Positions 53,624-63,136 of a DNA stretch of 64,000 nt are shown here, piece by piece. How positions within the stretch are numbered: the first letter of the stretch is position 1; every line of letters starts with the position of its first letter. Position numbers and translations under genes: made by a program. Source of the DNA: Deinococcales bacterium (lineage in GTDB: Bacteria; Deinococcota; Deinococci; Deinococcales; JAAFIG01); the NCBI GenBank assembly GCA_013298595.1, contig JAAFIG010000007.1:65574-129573 (forward strand), given 5' to 3'. The notes beneath the pieces were generated by a model that worked only from the letters and a program-made list of their open reading frames with translations, did no database searches and was not told the DNA's origin.

Positions 53624-54047
53624 ATTTATAGCCTCATTCAATCTAGGAGGAAGTACAACGAAGAGTTATTTTATTGGGGCAAACATTGTTGGCTGTGTAA
53701 AAAATCCACATCAGGATACAAAAAAATCACAGCGAAAAACTACTTGCACTGTCGCGCACAGATACGCTTTGGCTGGTGGCAGTAGCAACACTGTTGCCCA
53801 TATCTTTCTCAAAACCCCAACAATACCCCAAAGAGGCAGCAGGTGTTTCACTGCGCCTCCTCGAGAAAATCGCTCAAGGGTTCAAATGTAGTGCCAATCG
53901 GCAAGCTTACACCTGTAATAACAGAAAAGACTTGTTGCTGCTCGAGTTTTGGGGGTATATATGCCGTCTTTTTGGTTGGGAGGATCGTTTCCACACCCAA
54001 AAGGTATGAAGAAGTTGTTAAGAAGTTGTTAATATAAGAATCATTAC

Positions 54048-54121
54048 TATCCCACCAATTGCCGTAACAAAATCGGGTCTTGAATTTCAGAATCTTTTGC
54101 CAACATCAGTACCTTAGCAAT
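54048..54121 (-). repeat. 74-bp duplicate of the 3' end of the DUF4132 gene (copy A)
   Basis: Identical at 72 of 74 positions to 57,733-57,806. On the minus strand it still reads IAKVLMLAKDSEIQDPILLRQLVG and a stop (TAG here, TAA in the gene), with only synonymous changes. Homology ends abruptly upstream. The rest of the 53,642-54,257 spacer shows no gene or named element. Confidence 0.92.
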
Positions 54122-54257
54122 TTTAGTTATTTCAATTAAGGTGCAAACTGTTCCCAATGACCTTCGGAGACCACCTTGACAATTAAAATGGCTCAAGGCT
54201 AATTGCTGCATTTATGATTGGCATAAAAAAAGTTTGTCTTAGCGTGTTTTTGCGGGC

Positions 54258-54306
54258 TTGACATTTTAGAGTAAATGCTCTATTATTTTTTAGAGCATTT
54301 ACTCTA
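54258..54306 (+). promoter_or_regulatory. Autoregulated promoter: -35/-10 embedded in a double TetR operator
   Basis: TTGACA (54,258-54,263) lies 17 bp before TATTAT (54,281-54,286). Overlapping this are two arms TAGAGTAAATGCTCTA (54,267-54,282) and its exact reverse complement TAGAGCATTTACTCTA (54,291-54,306), with an 8-bp spacer; each arm is itself a dyad with TAGAG/CTCTA ends. Binding would block the promoter, so the downstream TetR likely represses itself. Confidence 0.85.
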
Positions 54307-54321
54307 TTCGGAGATTATCCT

Positions 54322-54888
54322 GTGAATACCAAACAAAAAATCCTTGAAACCGCCCTTGTATTATTTAACCAAGAAAGCATAAACCAAGTCACCACCAACC
54401 ACATCGCTGCCACCCTTGGTATCAGCCCAGGCAACCTTTACTACCATTACCGCAATAAAGAAGATATTATCCGAGCTTTATTCAACGATTTTGACCAACG
54501 CACCGAAGCAATTTTTGTGCTTCCAGAAGATAGACTCCCAAACCTAAGCGACCTCGAGAGTCTTATTGAAGCTAATTTTGAAATCCAATGGCAATACCGT
54601 TTTTTATTCCGTGACCTGCTTGGTTTGCTGCGCCGCGACCCAGAACTCGAGATGACTTACCGACAGCATCGGCAAAGAGGGTTTGAAGGCAACCGTGAAC
54701 TGATTCGCATTTTTGCTGCCAATGGAGTGATTGCTCCAATCAAAGACGATAATGACCTTGATGTATTAACCCGCCTGATTTGGTTGGTCAGCGACTTCTG
54801 GATATCCTCGCTTGAACTTGGAGGCGAGCCAATCACCCAAAAAACATTTCAACTCGGTGTGGCTTTACTGCGTCGCATTGCACAATAA
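54322..54888 (+). CDS. TetR/AcrR family transcriptional regulator
   Basis: A 188-residue TetR protein with a GTG start and GGAG eight bases upstream. Helix-turn-helix: INQVTTNHIAATLGISPGNLYYHYRNKEDIIRALF (about residues 20-55). The ligand domain contains FLFRDLLGLLRRDPELEMTYRQHR, as in a subgroup linked to membrane or fatty-acid stress. It sits at the head of an operon with DUF4386-like membrane proteins and an epimerase-like protein. Confidence 0.93.
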   Translation: MNTKQKILETALVLFNQESINQVTTNHIAATLGISPGNLYYHYRNKEDIIRALFNDFDQRTEAIFVLPEDRLPNLSDLESLIEANFEIQWQYRFLFRDLLGLLRRDPELEMTYRQHRQRGFEGNRELIRIFAANGVIAPIKDDNDLDVLTRLIWLVSDFWISSLELGGEPITQKTFQLGVALLRRIAQ

Positions 54889-54993
54889 GTAAAACAACCA
54901 GAATCTTTTGATCATCCATGTGGCTCTAACCAGACCATAGCAGTTACCCCATTGTTTCTTTCGCCCTCTCAAAGCACAAAAAGGAGTGAACAG

Positions 54994-55731
54994 ATGCAAA
55001 ATTTAACCCAACCCGCCTTGCCAATCCCCCGCCCAAATCTTCAAACTGCGCCAATCACCGCTGTTTTGCTGATTTTAATACCCATTACTTTTACACTGGT
55101 TTTTACTCTGCTTAGTACAAGTTTTGAATACCCAGATATTTTGCGTAAACCTGTCCCCTATGTTCTCGAGCGATTTACAGCTGGCGGAGCAGGTCTGATA
55201 GCCTTATGGTACGGAATGTTTGTTTCTGCCTTGGCGTTTATTGGCATTCCGCTTTTAACCCGTCGGTTATTTCCCCAACCAAACCTGCTGCTTGACCTAG
55301 GCACGATTTTTGGTGTGTTGGCAGGCTTAGTACAAGCCCTTGGTTTTGCTCGATGGATTTTTCTTGTACCTGCACTGGCATCTGCCCATATAAACCCAAG
55401 CTCGAGTGATGCGACCAAAGCCGCCATTGCCGTTGTCTTTGATGCTTTTAATCATTATGCAGGCATTGGTATTGGTGAGCATCTTGGGTACTTATTCACA
55501 GCCCTCTGGACACTCTCCATTTGCACTGCACTGGTGTCGCGTTCAAAGTGGCTTGGTTTTTCAGGTGCTATCTTTGCCATTGGCATTCTTGCAGGGTTGC
55601 TCGAGCCAATCGGCTTTGCTTGGGCAGGCACAATCAATGCGCTTTCCTACATTGCATGGTCGGTTTGGATGGTGGTTTTTGGCATCACCATCTGGCGAAT
55701 CAAACGACCAAACTTAGGGGCAACTTCATGA
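54994..55731 (+). CDS. DUF4386-like membrane protein
   Basis: A 245-residue integral membrane protein from ATG 54994 (AAAGGAGTGAACAG upstream), with about six to seven helices. It resembles DUF4386 proteins in layout: GIPLLTRRLF, GLVQALGFARWIFLVPALA, a FNHYAGIGIGEHLGYLFTALWT helix and a C-terminal LAGLLEPIGFAW segment. The function is unknown. Coupled to the next gene by ATGA at 55728. Confidence 0.8.
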   Translation: MQNLTQPALPIPRPNLQTAPITAVLLILIPITFTLVFTLLSTSFEYPDILRKPVPYVLERFTAGGAGLIALWYGMFVSALAFIGIPLLTRRLFPQPNLLLDLGTIFGVLAGLVQALGFARWIFLVPALASAHINPSSSDATKAAIAVVFDAFNHYAGIGIGEHLGYLFTALWTLSICTALVSRSKWLGFSGAIFAIGILAGLLEPIGFAWAGTINALSYIAWSVWMVVFGITIWRIKRPNLGATS

Positions 55732-56120
55732 ACTGGTTTGTGGCTAATTTCAAATGGATCATGCTAATTTCAGGCATCCTTACCGCCACCATGATATACG
55801 CTGTGATTGCCCCTCAAGCCGCCCTTAATTCCACCTTTGGCGCAAGCCTCGAAGATTCACTTGCCGAGATTGTTGTTCGCAATTGGGGCGCATTGATTAC
55901 CCTGATTGGCGCATCCCTGATGTACGGTGCGTTTGCTCTAAAATACCGTCCGTTAATACTGGTCATGGCAGGAGTCAGCAAACTTGTTTTTATCACGCTG
56001 GTTTTGACGTATGGAACGGCTTACCTTGGTCAACAAGCAGGTTTTATCATTGGTCTTGATGCTTTGATGGTTGTGCTTTACACAGTTTATTTGCTCAATG
56101 CTCGAGTAGAGCCATCATGA
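55728..56120 (+). CDS. Small four-helix membrane protein
   Basis: A 130-residue protein starting in the stop codon of the previous gene (MNWFVANFKWIMLISGILTATMIYAVIAP), with about four hydrophobic helices. No family was recognised. It overlaps the next gene by 4 bp (ATGA at 56117). Confidence 0.75.
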   Translation: MNWFVANFKWIMLISGILTATMIYAVIAPQAALNSTFGASLEDSLAEIVVRNWGALITLIGASLMYGAFALKYRPLILVMAGVSKLVFITLVLTYGTAYLGQQAGFIIGLDALMVVLYTVYLLNARVEPS

Positions 56121-56683
56121 ATACCATTCAGGCTTTTCCAAACTGGCAGTTCTGGCTGATATGGTTTCTAGCTTTCTTGGCTTTCCCAATCGGTGGGGTA
56201 CTTGCTAAAGCCTTGGTAGGCGCAATCAATAATCCAGTAGCGGCTTTGTTCGGTGGTTTACTGATGGGCTTGGTTCTTGGACTGGCACAATGGCTGGTGC
56301 TGAGGCAACAATTCTCCATCTCCTTCATTTGGGTTCTGGCAACAGGGTTTGGCATGGCAATCGGGCTTTTCTTGAGTCAGATTTTTTTGGGCAGCCAAAC
56401 AATAGGTCAGGATTTACTTTGGCGCGGTTTGATCACTGGTTTAGCCCTTGGATTAGCCCAAGGTTTGGTGCTTTACAACCTCGAGTTCCCACTTTTTCAC
56501 AGCCTGATTTGGGTTATCACGATTGGTCTGAGTTGGAGTCTGGGGTGGTTCATCACCCGTGCTGTTGGAGTTGACTTAACGCCACAATGGACGGTTTTTG
56601 GTTCGACTGGCGCATGGGCATTTCAAATCATCACTGGATTGCTGATGTACTGGCAAATTCTAAGTACACAAGGAGCAAAATGA
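56117..56683 (+). CDS. Hypothetical membrane protein with internal repeat
   Basis: A 188-residue protein of about five to six helices. Two similar helices (GLVLGLAQWLVLRQQF and GLALGLAQGLVLYNLE) suggest an internal duplication. No family was recognised. Coupled to the next gene by ATGA at 56680. Confidence 0.75.
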   Translation: MNTIQAFPNWQFWLIWFLAFLAFPIGGVLAKALVGAINNPVAALFGGLLMGLVLGLAQWLVLRQQFSISFIWVLATGFGMAIGLFLSQIFLGSQTIGQDLLWRGLITGLALGLAQGLVLYNLEFPLFHSLIWVITIGLSWSLGWFITRAVGVDLTPQWTVFGSTGAWAFQIITGLLMYWQILSTQGAK

Positions 56684-57639
56684 TTTCCTCAAAACAACCA
56701 GAACTGCACGTTATTTTTGGTACAGGACCACTCGGCAGATGGACAGCCCATGAATTACTCGCAATGGGTCATCAAGTTCGGATGATTAACCGCAGTGGTC
56801 AAGCAAAAGCCATACCAATTGGTGCTCAAATACAAAAAGGGGATGCTTATGATGCCCTGAAAAACATTGAAATGACCCAAGGGGCAAGTGCCATTTACCT
56901 TTGCGCCCAACCAGAATATCACCAATGGGAAGGTAATTTTCCAAGGTTGCAAGCCGCGATTTTACAAGCAGCAATAACCAATCGGGCAAAACTCATTGCT
57001 GCTGAAAATCTGTATATGTACGGCAACACCCACGGGGAAATCATTCACGAAGTCTTGCCTCACAATGCCAAAACCAAAAAAGGGCAGATTCGTCAAACCA
57101 TGACCCAAAGTCTTTTTGCAGCCCATCAAGCGGGTCAGGCTCGAGTTGCGGCTGTGCGCGGTTCGGATTTCTTTGGACCTAATGACCGAATTTATGGCGA
57201 TAACATTTTTGCACCTGCCTTAGCGGGTAAATCAATCAATGCCATTGGCAGTTTAGATCAACCACACACATTTACTTACACTGTTGATTTTGGCAAAACC
57301 CTTGCTGTGGCTGGAACAAACGATGCTGCCCTCGGGCAAGTCTGGCACGTGCCGAGTAACCCTGCTATCACTCAACGCAATTTCATCAACCTGATTGCCG
57401 AAGAAATTCAAAAACCCATCAAGACCATTTTGGCTACACCCCTGATGGTTCGTGCGCTCGGGCTGTTCAATCCTGGTCTGCGCGAAATGAACGAAATGAT
57501 GTACCAGTTTACCCAACCATTTGTTTTAGATAGCAACAAGATGACCCAGGCTTTTGGTTTACGAGCCACTCCATTACAACAAATCCAAGAAACAATCACA
57601 TGGGTATTAGCAAACACGGGTAAAACAGCCACTACTTGA
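56680..57639 (+). CDS. NAD(P)-binding epimerase/NmrA-like protein
   Basis: A 319-residue Rossmann-fold protein. The dinucleotide-binding loop is VIFGTGPLGRWTAHEL near residue 12, followed by RMINRSG and AENLYMYGNTHGEI. The YxxxK site of short-chain enzymes is not clear, so it may be an NmrA-type sensor or atypical reductase. Last gene of the TetR operon; a hairpin follows. Confidence 0.85.
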   Translation: MISSKQPELHVIFGTGPLGRWTAHELLAMGHQVRMINRSGQAKAIPIGAQIQKGDAYDALKNIEMTQGASAIYLCAQPEYHQWEGNFPRLQAAILQAAITNRAKLIAAENLYMYGNTHGEIIHEVLPHNAKTKKGQIRQTMTQSLFAAHQAGQARVAAVRGSDFFGPNDRIYGDNIFAPALAGKSINAIGSLDQPHTFTYTVDFGKTLAVAGTNDAALGQVWHVPSNPAITQRNFINLIAEEIQKPIKTILATPLMVRALGLFNPGLREMNEMMYQFTQPFVLDSNKMTQAFGLRATPLQQIQETITWVLANTGKTATT

Positions 57640-57665
57640 GAATTTCCAAACTATTTTTGCTTTGT

Positions 57666-57717
57666 ATTTTGCATACTTCCGACCTAACCACATCATTTAG
57701 GCGGAAGTATGCAAAAT
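57666..57717. terminator. Long inverted repeat between convergent genes (probable bidirectional terminator)
   Basis: ATTTTGCATACTTCCG (57,666-57,681) and its exact complement (57,702-57,717), with a further CCTAA/TTAGG pairing inside. T-rich and A-rich edges allow termination from both sides, between the epimerase-like gene and the DUF4132 gene. Confidence 0.75.
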
Positions 57718-57731
57718 CTTTGACTTGGTTT

Positions 57732-60700
57732 TTATCCCACGAGTTGCCGTAACAAAATCGGGTCTTGAATTTCAGAATCTTTTGCCAACATCAGTACCTT
57801 AGCAATCACCTCTGCGGTGCGTGGGTCAGAATCCGCGAACGGCAAGAAAATCCGTCCTCGAGCCTGATTCGGCACTGCCACCAAGCAAATCGCGCCGCCT
57901 GGTTGCTGATGCACCACAGCACTGCCAAGATGCACGCTGTACCGTCCAATTTGCCCTTCGATGAGTGCCACTGATTTCTCGAGTTTGACATTGCTGATTT
58001 TGAGTAATCGCAGTGTCTCGAGCAACAGCGCTGCTCGCATTTCAGTGGTGCTTTGTGAGGCTTCGGGGTCTACGCCGCCAACATGCGCCACTGAAACCAC
58101 CAAGTCAATGTCGCGCATGATTTCCGAGTACAAACGCTTTGGCATACTCTCGAGAGCAAGCGATTCGTAATCGCCGCGTTTGGTGAAATACACTGTGTCA
58201 AGGGCGGGTGCTTCGATTTCGGCTGGTGTTGTCCAACCTTGTTTGCTACTGACATGGGCGGTAATGCCTTCAGCAAAGAATGTACGGCTGGCATCACCTT
58301 CATAAGCATTGACCACCCAGCCTCTCGAGCCAAGCAATGCAGCACTTTGGCGTTGGTTGATCTGATGTCCTGCGTAACGACTGGACTTGGTTTTCTCGAG
58401 TTTTTCAGCATCGGTTAAGAGGTAGAGTTCCCGAAAAATCTGTTTGAATGGTTGCTGGCGTTTGGCACTAAAAAACGCTCCTTGGAATTCACTCCATTTT
58501 TTGCTCTCAAGTAAATCCACTGGGTGTGCAAGGCGTAAACTCGAGGCTTGAATACCAAGCAATTCGCCAGCCGCACTGACCAAGTTTTTACCATCAGCAC
58601 TTAAAAACCCCATTTGTTTTTCGTCTATAAAAACCAGTTGCTCGAGCATCGGTTTAACAATTGGGTGCTTGGTTAAATCTCGTAATTCCTTAGCAGTAAA
58701 TTCATCACCGTGAATCATGGCACGCTCGAGTGAAACTCGCATTCGACTGCGTTGCGTCTCGAGTTCTTTTCGTCTGGCACGAATTTCGATAACGGCTTCG
58801 TCTTTTTTTAGATTCGCAGGAATATCTTTGAGGGTCTTACCTGCTTTTTGAATCTCGAGCAGTGGTTCGCCATCAGCGGTGACCGATAAAATCAGTTCAA
58901 TATCGCCTTTTTTCAGAGTCACAGCGCCTTTAGATAAATCTGCTACGGCTTTTAATTCCATTGCCCACTCAAGCCGCATCGGGTCTGGGTAGCCAGCCGT
59001 GCGTGCCAAATTCTCGAGTCCGATTCGGCTGGCAAGCCGTTCAGATTCTTTGCGTTGTGAACCAAATTGTTTACTTTGTTTTAAGAAGGTTTGTATCACT
59101 TCGTAACGTGCTAAAAGCGCAGCATCTTTGGCTTTGGGCAGTGGTAACAACCCAAGAGCACGCACACTATCTTGATGGCGTTTACTGGTGATACGGGTGA
59201 TCACTTCCGATTCAACAAGTTTCCCGAGCATGGCATCGGCAAATTGCTTAGCTCTGGCATGACCCGTACCAGAAGTGATGTACTTGGCAGCATCATAAAT
59301 TTGTGTCCAATGTTCAGCGCCTAAGTCCTTATACACCCGATTAAACCATGCCACATCCACAGCACCATCCATTAAATCCTCGGTGGTCAGTGGGGTTAAT
59401 TGTGCCATCTCGAGTTTCCAATTTTCCCCTTCGGAATCGGTGCTAAAGCCACCTTCTTTGGTATGCGCCCGCAACCAATACATGCCTTCGGATAAGCCTT
59501 TCCAGCCAATGGTTTTAGCAACAAATTGTGTCCATTGTGGTGCAAACAAACCAAGCTCGAGTAAGCGTTGCTCGAGGATACCAGCTTTTTTCATGGCTTT
59601 AGCAAAATCGGTTTGCGTATCTGTTTTAGCTGGGTAAACAGCTTGTAAAAGGTCTGAAAATACATTCATACGTGGTGCTTCGCCACTATAATAATACCCA
59701 CTACCACGTGAAATATTATCCTTACCAATGGTGGTTAGAATCTGCATTAAACGCGGTAAGCCCTCTAAGAAACGAATGCGACTGGCTGCACCTGTGGCAG
59801 CGGTTGGTAAATCGCCTCGAGCCAATTCGATCTCGAGAACCCGATTAGCGCATTGCTCGAGTAATGGTTGTAATTGTGGGTAGGTTTTGACTAAATCAGA
59901 AGGGGTTTTGAGTAAATGCTCGGTAAAACCATTGTTGCATTTGACATCTTTTACTGGACGCAGATTCTCCGTACCAATCAGGGCTTCCATGACATCGGTT
60001 TGGTTAGCAATGCCTGCTGCCCAAGCTGGCATTAAGTAATCAAGATTGATAGTACGACGATAATTCCACCATAAACGCAATCCCATACTATGCTCGAGTT
60101 GCCAAGTCCGAATTTTTTGTGCATTGGTCAATTCAGCTTGACTGGTCGCAATTTTAAGAATAATTGGATTGAGTTTTTTAAATGCCAAATAGGTTTTGTC
60201 TTTTTGCAATTTTTCTTCATCAGGAAGTTCAGCTCCTGCTACAACAAATTTCTTAAAGCCTTGCTCGAGCATTGGAATACTTTGCGCCAATTGATCCTCT
60301 AAAATATCCAAGGCAAAATCGTGCTCGTTAGCGGCTGGGTAGAGTTCTTTGAACCAGTGCAGGATTTGCACCAAATGACTCTCGAGGTTTGCATCGGCTT
60401 CTTTGCGTTTTTTTGGTTTTAAACTCGAGAAATACGTTTTTTGCAACTCGGTATTGGTGATGCCAGGATCATCATTATCGGGGTCGAGATCGTAAACAAA
60501 ATCTTCGTCGTAATAATCATCGTCATCATCGGTATCAGACTTAAACATAAACGAACGAATCGCAATTGCCCGTAGCACCTCGAGTCCATCGCTATCACGT
60601 TCTTTAGCAGTACGATTCAGAAACCAAGTTGACCACATTTCAGATAATGGAAATTTCTGCCATTGCTCGAGTAGTGTTTCTTCTTTGTTGTGCGTATTTG

Positions 60701-62609
60701 GCGAACGTAAATACGCATTCTCAAATGGTTTTTGTTCAACAGTATTACTCCAATTGATTGCATCCACAACCGTTAAACGTTCTTGCCAAATAATTTTCTC
60801 GAGCGAAGCTAAAAATGCCAGTGTGGCAGGTGTGACCAATTCGATTTTTTGTCGCTTAAAAGCAAAAGCTGGGGTACGTAATTGTGGGTCAAACAAACCA
60901 AAACCATCTTTTGGACTCGGTGCGTTTTCCTCGAGCCGCACACGCTCAAGTGCTTTTGCAATTTCCTCGCCCGCTTTTTTCTGTTCGGGGGTTTTAGCCA
61001 CTTTTAAGCGAGTTGCGCTGGCACTGGCAAATTCGGCAGGTTGTGCCAAAATTAAACTAATCGTATCTTTACGCACCGAAGCTGTTTTGCGACTTAATTG
61101 TTTCTCGAGCGCAGGAAACTCGTTTTCCTCGAGTAAAACTTTACTTTTTTGCATTGCCTGAAACGCTCTTTCACGCAAGTAATTATCCTTATGGATTAAG
61201 GCTGCAACTACCATATCCCTAGTTTCAGTATCCCAAGGAGTTTTTTCGGTTAATGCCTCAATCATGCGACGCAAATACCACGGATCGAGTTGATCTTTAT
61301 AAGGCAGCATCAAACGCACATCTTGCCCCGAAAGCAAATCAAACATTTGCCGAGTAATTTCGCTCGGTTCAACCGAAACATCGCCCAACCATGTTTCTGG
61401 GGCTTTACACTTGGTAGCAACTGCAAAACGCTCGAGATAACGCTGCATGGTTTTAAACGAAGCACTGCTTTGCTCGGAAGTTTCGTGAGGTAACACCACA
61501 ACTTGCCGAGCCTTGATTGCCACAGCATCATCGGTATCAAAAAGGGCTGCCAGAATATCTGGGTGTGTGTTCAAATCAAAAGTACGCAATAACTCGAGAG
61601 CCAGAAAACGGTACTTTGCCTCTTTGTGCTTCAGCCACGGCAGCGCCAGTGATTGTGCCTCTTCGAGATTCTGCACTGCCAAGGCATAAATAGCCAAATA
61701 CAACTCGAGCAAGGTTGGAGTGCCTTTGAGATTTTTGGCAATTGTCTGATTAGCCTTTGGATTCTCGAGCCGTGCAATAAAATCCTTTAAGGCATTCTCA
61801 AGCACCTTTGGCGTTGGTTCTGGTGGTAAGGCAGGTAAATACCCAACTGCCCATTGCACACTCGAGGAAAAACGCAGCAGATCCTCTTTTAGAATAAGTT
61901 TAAGCATCCGTAATAACGCAGTTGGATGTGCAACACCGATTTTATTAAAAATACTTTGCCGCAAACCTTCTTGGCGTTGCGCGGCAAGCAAGATTTTCTC
62001 GAGCAAATCCCAACCTTCAACGCGGTTAGACCGAATCAACACTTGAATCACATGATCGCCCATGATTGCCACAGGATGCTCGTTCTTAGCCGCCGCCATC
62101 ATGATCTGAAAAACAGCATCATTGCCCGCATCCACCGCTGCTGTATAAACACCAACACAGTAGTACTGAAAAGACCACTCGTAGGCTGCATACTCGGCGA
62201 ACCATTCAAGTGGTTGATCAAAAGCACCAAGGTACTCGAACCACCCTTTGGCTTGTTCGGCTTGCACGGCAATGCTAGGAGGGGTACTCGAGTGAAAACG
62301 ATACGTTTCTGGTGTTTGCACCGCTGCTAGTACTTCGGTATGAAAGCGCGGAAACCATGCAGTCAGTACCAAAGCAAAATCTTGACTCGAGATTTGAGCA
62401 AACGCATTTTGGGCAGCCAGAACAAATTTGTTACGTAACTCGTAATCATCAAAGTGCAAATCTTCGCCTTTAGCATCAAGGCTAAGATAATCCAAAGTAA
62501 CTTGCACCAAATGCTTAGGCAATTTTTGTATCCGCTGAGCCACCAGCGCATCAGCGTTTTTGATCCGAGCAGCTTCAACGATTTTCTGTGCATCTTCGCG
62601 CTTGAGCAT
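57732..62609 (-). CDS. Giant DUF4132 protein (MolR/YehI-like)
   Basis: A 1,625-residue protein. The N-terminal ~1,000 residues are helical and HEAT-like (for example LSRKTASVRKDTISLILAQPAEF), with an acidic Asp-rich loop around residues 695-715. The DUF4132 region lies near residue 1,240 onward: MEWAMELKAVADLSKGAVTLKKGDIELILSVTADGEPLLEIQKAGKTLKDIPANLKKDEAVIEIRARRKELETQRSRMRVSLERAMIHGDEFTAKELRDLTKHPIVKPMLEQLVF matches the family well. E. coli YehI/MolR is the nearest named relative; function is unknown. It is translated directly after its small partner (TAA followed at once by ATG). Confidence 0.88.
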   Translation of the reverse strand: MLKREDAQKIVEAARIKNADALVAQRIQKLPKHLVQVTLDYLSLDAKGEDLHFDDYELRNKFVLAAQNAFAQISSQDFALVLTAWFPRFHTEVLAAVQTPETYRFHSSTPPSIAVQAEQAKGWFEYLGAFDQPLEWFAEYAAYEWSFQYYCVGVYTAAVDAGNDAVFQIMMAAAKNEHPVAIMGDHVIQVLIRSNRVEGWDLLEKILLAAQRQEGLRQSIFNKIGVAHPTALLRMLKLILKEDLLRFSSSVQWAVGYLPALPPEPTPKVLENALKDFIARLENPKANQTIAKNLKGTPTLLELYLAIYALAVQNLEEAQSLALPWLKHKEAKYRFLALELLRTFDLNTHPDILAALFDTDDAVAIKARQVVVLPHETSEQSSASFKTMQRYLERFAVATKCKAPETWLGDVSVEPSEITRQMFDLLSGQDVRLMLPYKDQLDPWYLRRMIEALTEKTPWDTETRDMVVAALIHKDNYLRERAFQAMQKSKVLLEENEFPALEKQLSRKTASVRKDTISLILAQPAEFASASATRLKVAKTPEQKKAGEEIAKALERVRLEENAPSPKDGFGLFDPQLRTPAFAFKRQKIELVTPATLAFLASLEKIIWQERLTVVDAINWSNTVEQKPFENAYLRSPNTHNKEETLLEQWQKFPLSEMWSTWFLNRTAKERDSDGLEVLRAIAIRSFMFKSDTDDDDDYYDEDFVYDLDPDNDDPGITNTELQKTYFSSLKPKKRKEADANLESHLVQILHWFKELYPAANEHDFALDILEDQLAQSIPMLEQGFKKFVVAGAELPDEEKLQKDKTYLAFKKLNPIILKIATSQAELTNAQKIRTWQLEHSMGLRLWWNYRRTINLDYLMPAWAAGIANQTDVMEALIGTENLRPVKDVKCNNGFTEHLLKTPSDLVKTYPQLQPLLEQCANRVLEIELARGDLPTAATGAASRIRFLEGLPRLMQILTTIGKDNISRGSGYYYSGEAPRMNVFSDLLQAVYPAKTDTQTDFAKAMKKAGILEQRLLELGLFAPQWTQFVAKTIGWKGLSEGMYWLRAHTKEGGFSTDSEGENWKLEMAQLTPLTTEDLMDGAVDVAWFNRVYKDLGAEHWTQIYDAAKYITSGTGHARAKQFADAMLGKLVESEVITRITSKRHQDSVRALGLLPLPKAKDAALLARYEVIQTFLKQSKQFGSQRKESERLASRIGLENLARTAGYPDPMRLEWAMELKAVADLSKGAVTLKKGDIELILSVTADGEPLLEIQKAGKTLKDIPANLKKDEAVIEIRARRKELETQRSRMRVSLERAMIHGDEFTAKELRDLTKHPIVKPMLEQLVFIDEKQMGFLSADGKNLVSAAGELLGIQASSLRLAHPVDLLESKKWSEFQGAFFSAKRQQPFKQIFRELYLLTDAEKLEKTKSSRYAGHQINQRQSAALLGSRGWVVNAYEGDASRTFFAEGITAHVSSKQGWTTPAEIEAPALDTVYFTKRGDYESLALESMPKRLYSEIMRDIDLVVSVAHVGGVDPEASQSTTEMRAALLLETLRLLKISNVKLEKSVALIEGQIGRYSVHLGSAVVHQQPGGAICLVAVPNQARGRIFLPFADSDPRTAEVIAKVLMLAKDSEIQDPILLRQLVG
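57733..57806 (-). repeat. 3' end of the DUF4132 gene, duplicated at 54,048 (copy B)
   Basis: Intact copy within the DUF4132 gene. The two copies are in direct orientation 3,685 bp apart and enclose the TetR operon. Confidence 0.92.
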
Positions 62610-63050
62610 TTAGCCTCCCGCCAACGCCACAAGGCGTAGGAACATGATTTCTTGGTTGTACTCGAGATTGACCACATCGGTTAAACGCTCGATTTGGTTA
62701 TCACCATAAAAGGCGTAATACAAACCATCGGCAAACGCCTGAATTGCTACTTGAATCGCCTCATCAGTATTCACGTCTTGCTTAAATTCTTGCCCACCCA
62801 AACTGATTTTGCCAGTCTCGGCAGCCTCGAGTAATTGGTTTTCGGTTAACACCCGTAAAAACTGATTATCAGTTTGGCGAGTGCGAAAAGCATCCACCTC
62901 AAGCGCCACAATGCGTTCAATCAGTTCTTGTAAGGTTGGTTGCATTGAAAAATTGCCAATGCTGTATTCGCGTGTCGTGAGGGCTTTTTTGCGACCAAGT
63001 TGTTTGACGGTCAGCGTTAAGTTGACAGTAATCCCAGTTGATAAGTCCAT
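62610..63050 (-). CDS. Small partner of the DUF4132 protein (uncharacterised)
   Basis: A 146-residue protein from ATG 63050, preceded by AGGA. It starts MDLSTGITVNLTLTVKQLGRKKALTTREYSIGNF and has a C-terminal VNLEYNQEIMFLRLVALAGG. No family was recognised. Its stop codon touches the DUF4132 ATG, and GGAGG for the downstream gene lies within its end, so the two are made together, probably as a complex. Confidence 0.78.
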   Translation of the reverse strand: MDLSTGITVNLTLTVKQLGRKKALTTREYSIGNFSMQPTLQELIERIVALEVDAFRTRQTDNQFLRVLTENQLLEAAETGKISLGGQEFKQDVNTDEAIQVAIQAFADGLYYAFYGDNQIERLTDVVNLEYNQEIMFLRLVALAGG

Positions 63051-63110
63051 AATCATATCCTAGCTGTCCATGATGAGTCTAACGTTGGGACGAGTTGGGG
63101 TAAAAATATA

Positions 63111-63136
63111 AACACTGCCCTAAAGAAAGCAGTGTT
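63111..63136 (-). other. Hairpin in the DUF4132 operon upstream spacer
   Basis: AACACTGC (63,111-63,118) and GCAGTGTT (63,129-63,136) form a perfect 8-bp stem. It is the only structure I see in the 360-bp spacer 63,051-63,413, apart from one CTCGAG; it could be a regulatory leader element or a terminator. Confidence 0.5.

Noticed and set aside
53642-54047. Possible small genes in the spacer upstream of the metallopeptidase
   Set aside because: Short frames only, without ribosome binding site or recognisable motif; left as gene-free.
54048-57806. Composite transposon between the 74-bp repeats
   Set aside because: No transposase or integrase gene and no inverted termini; kept only as a possible insertion.
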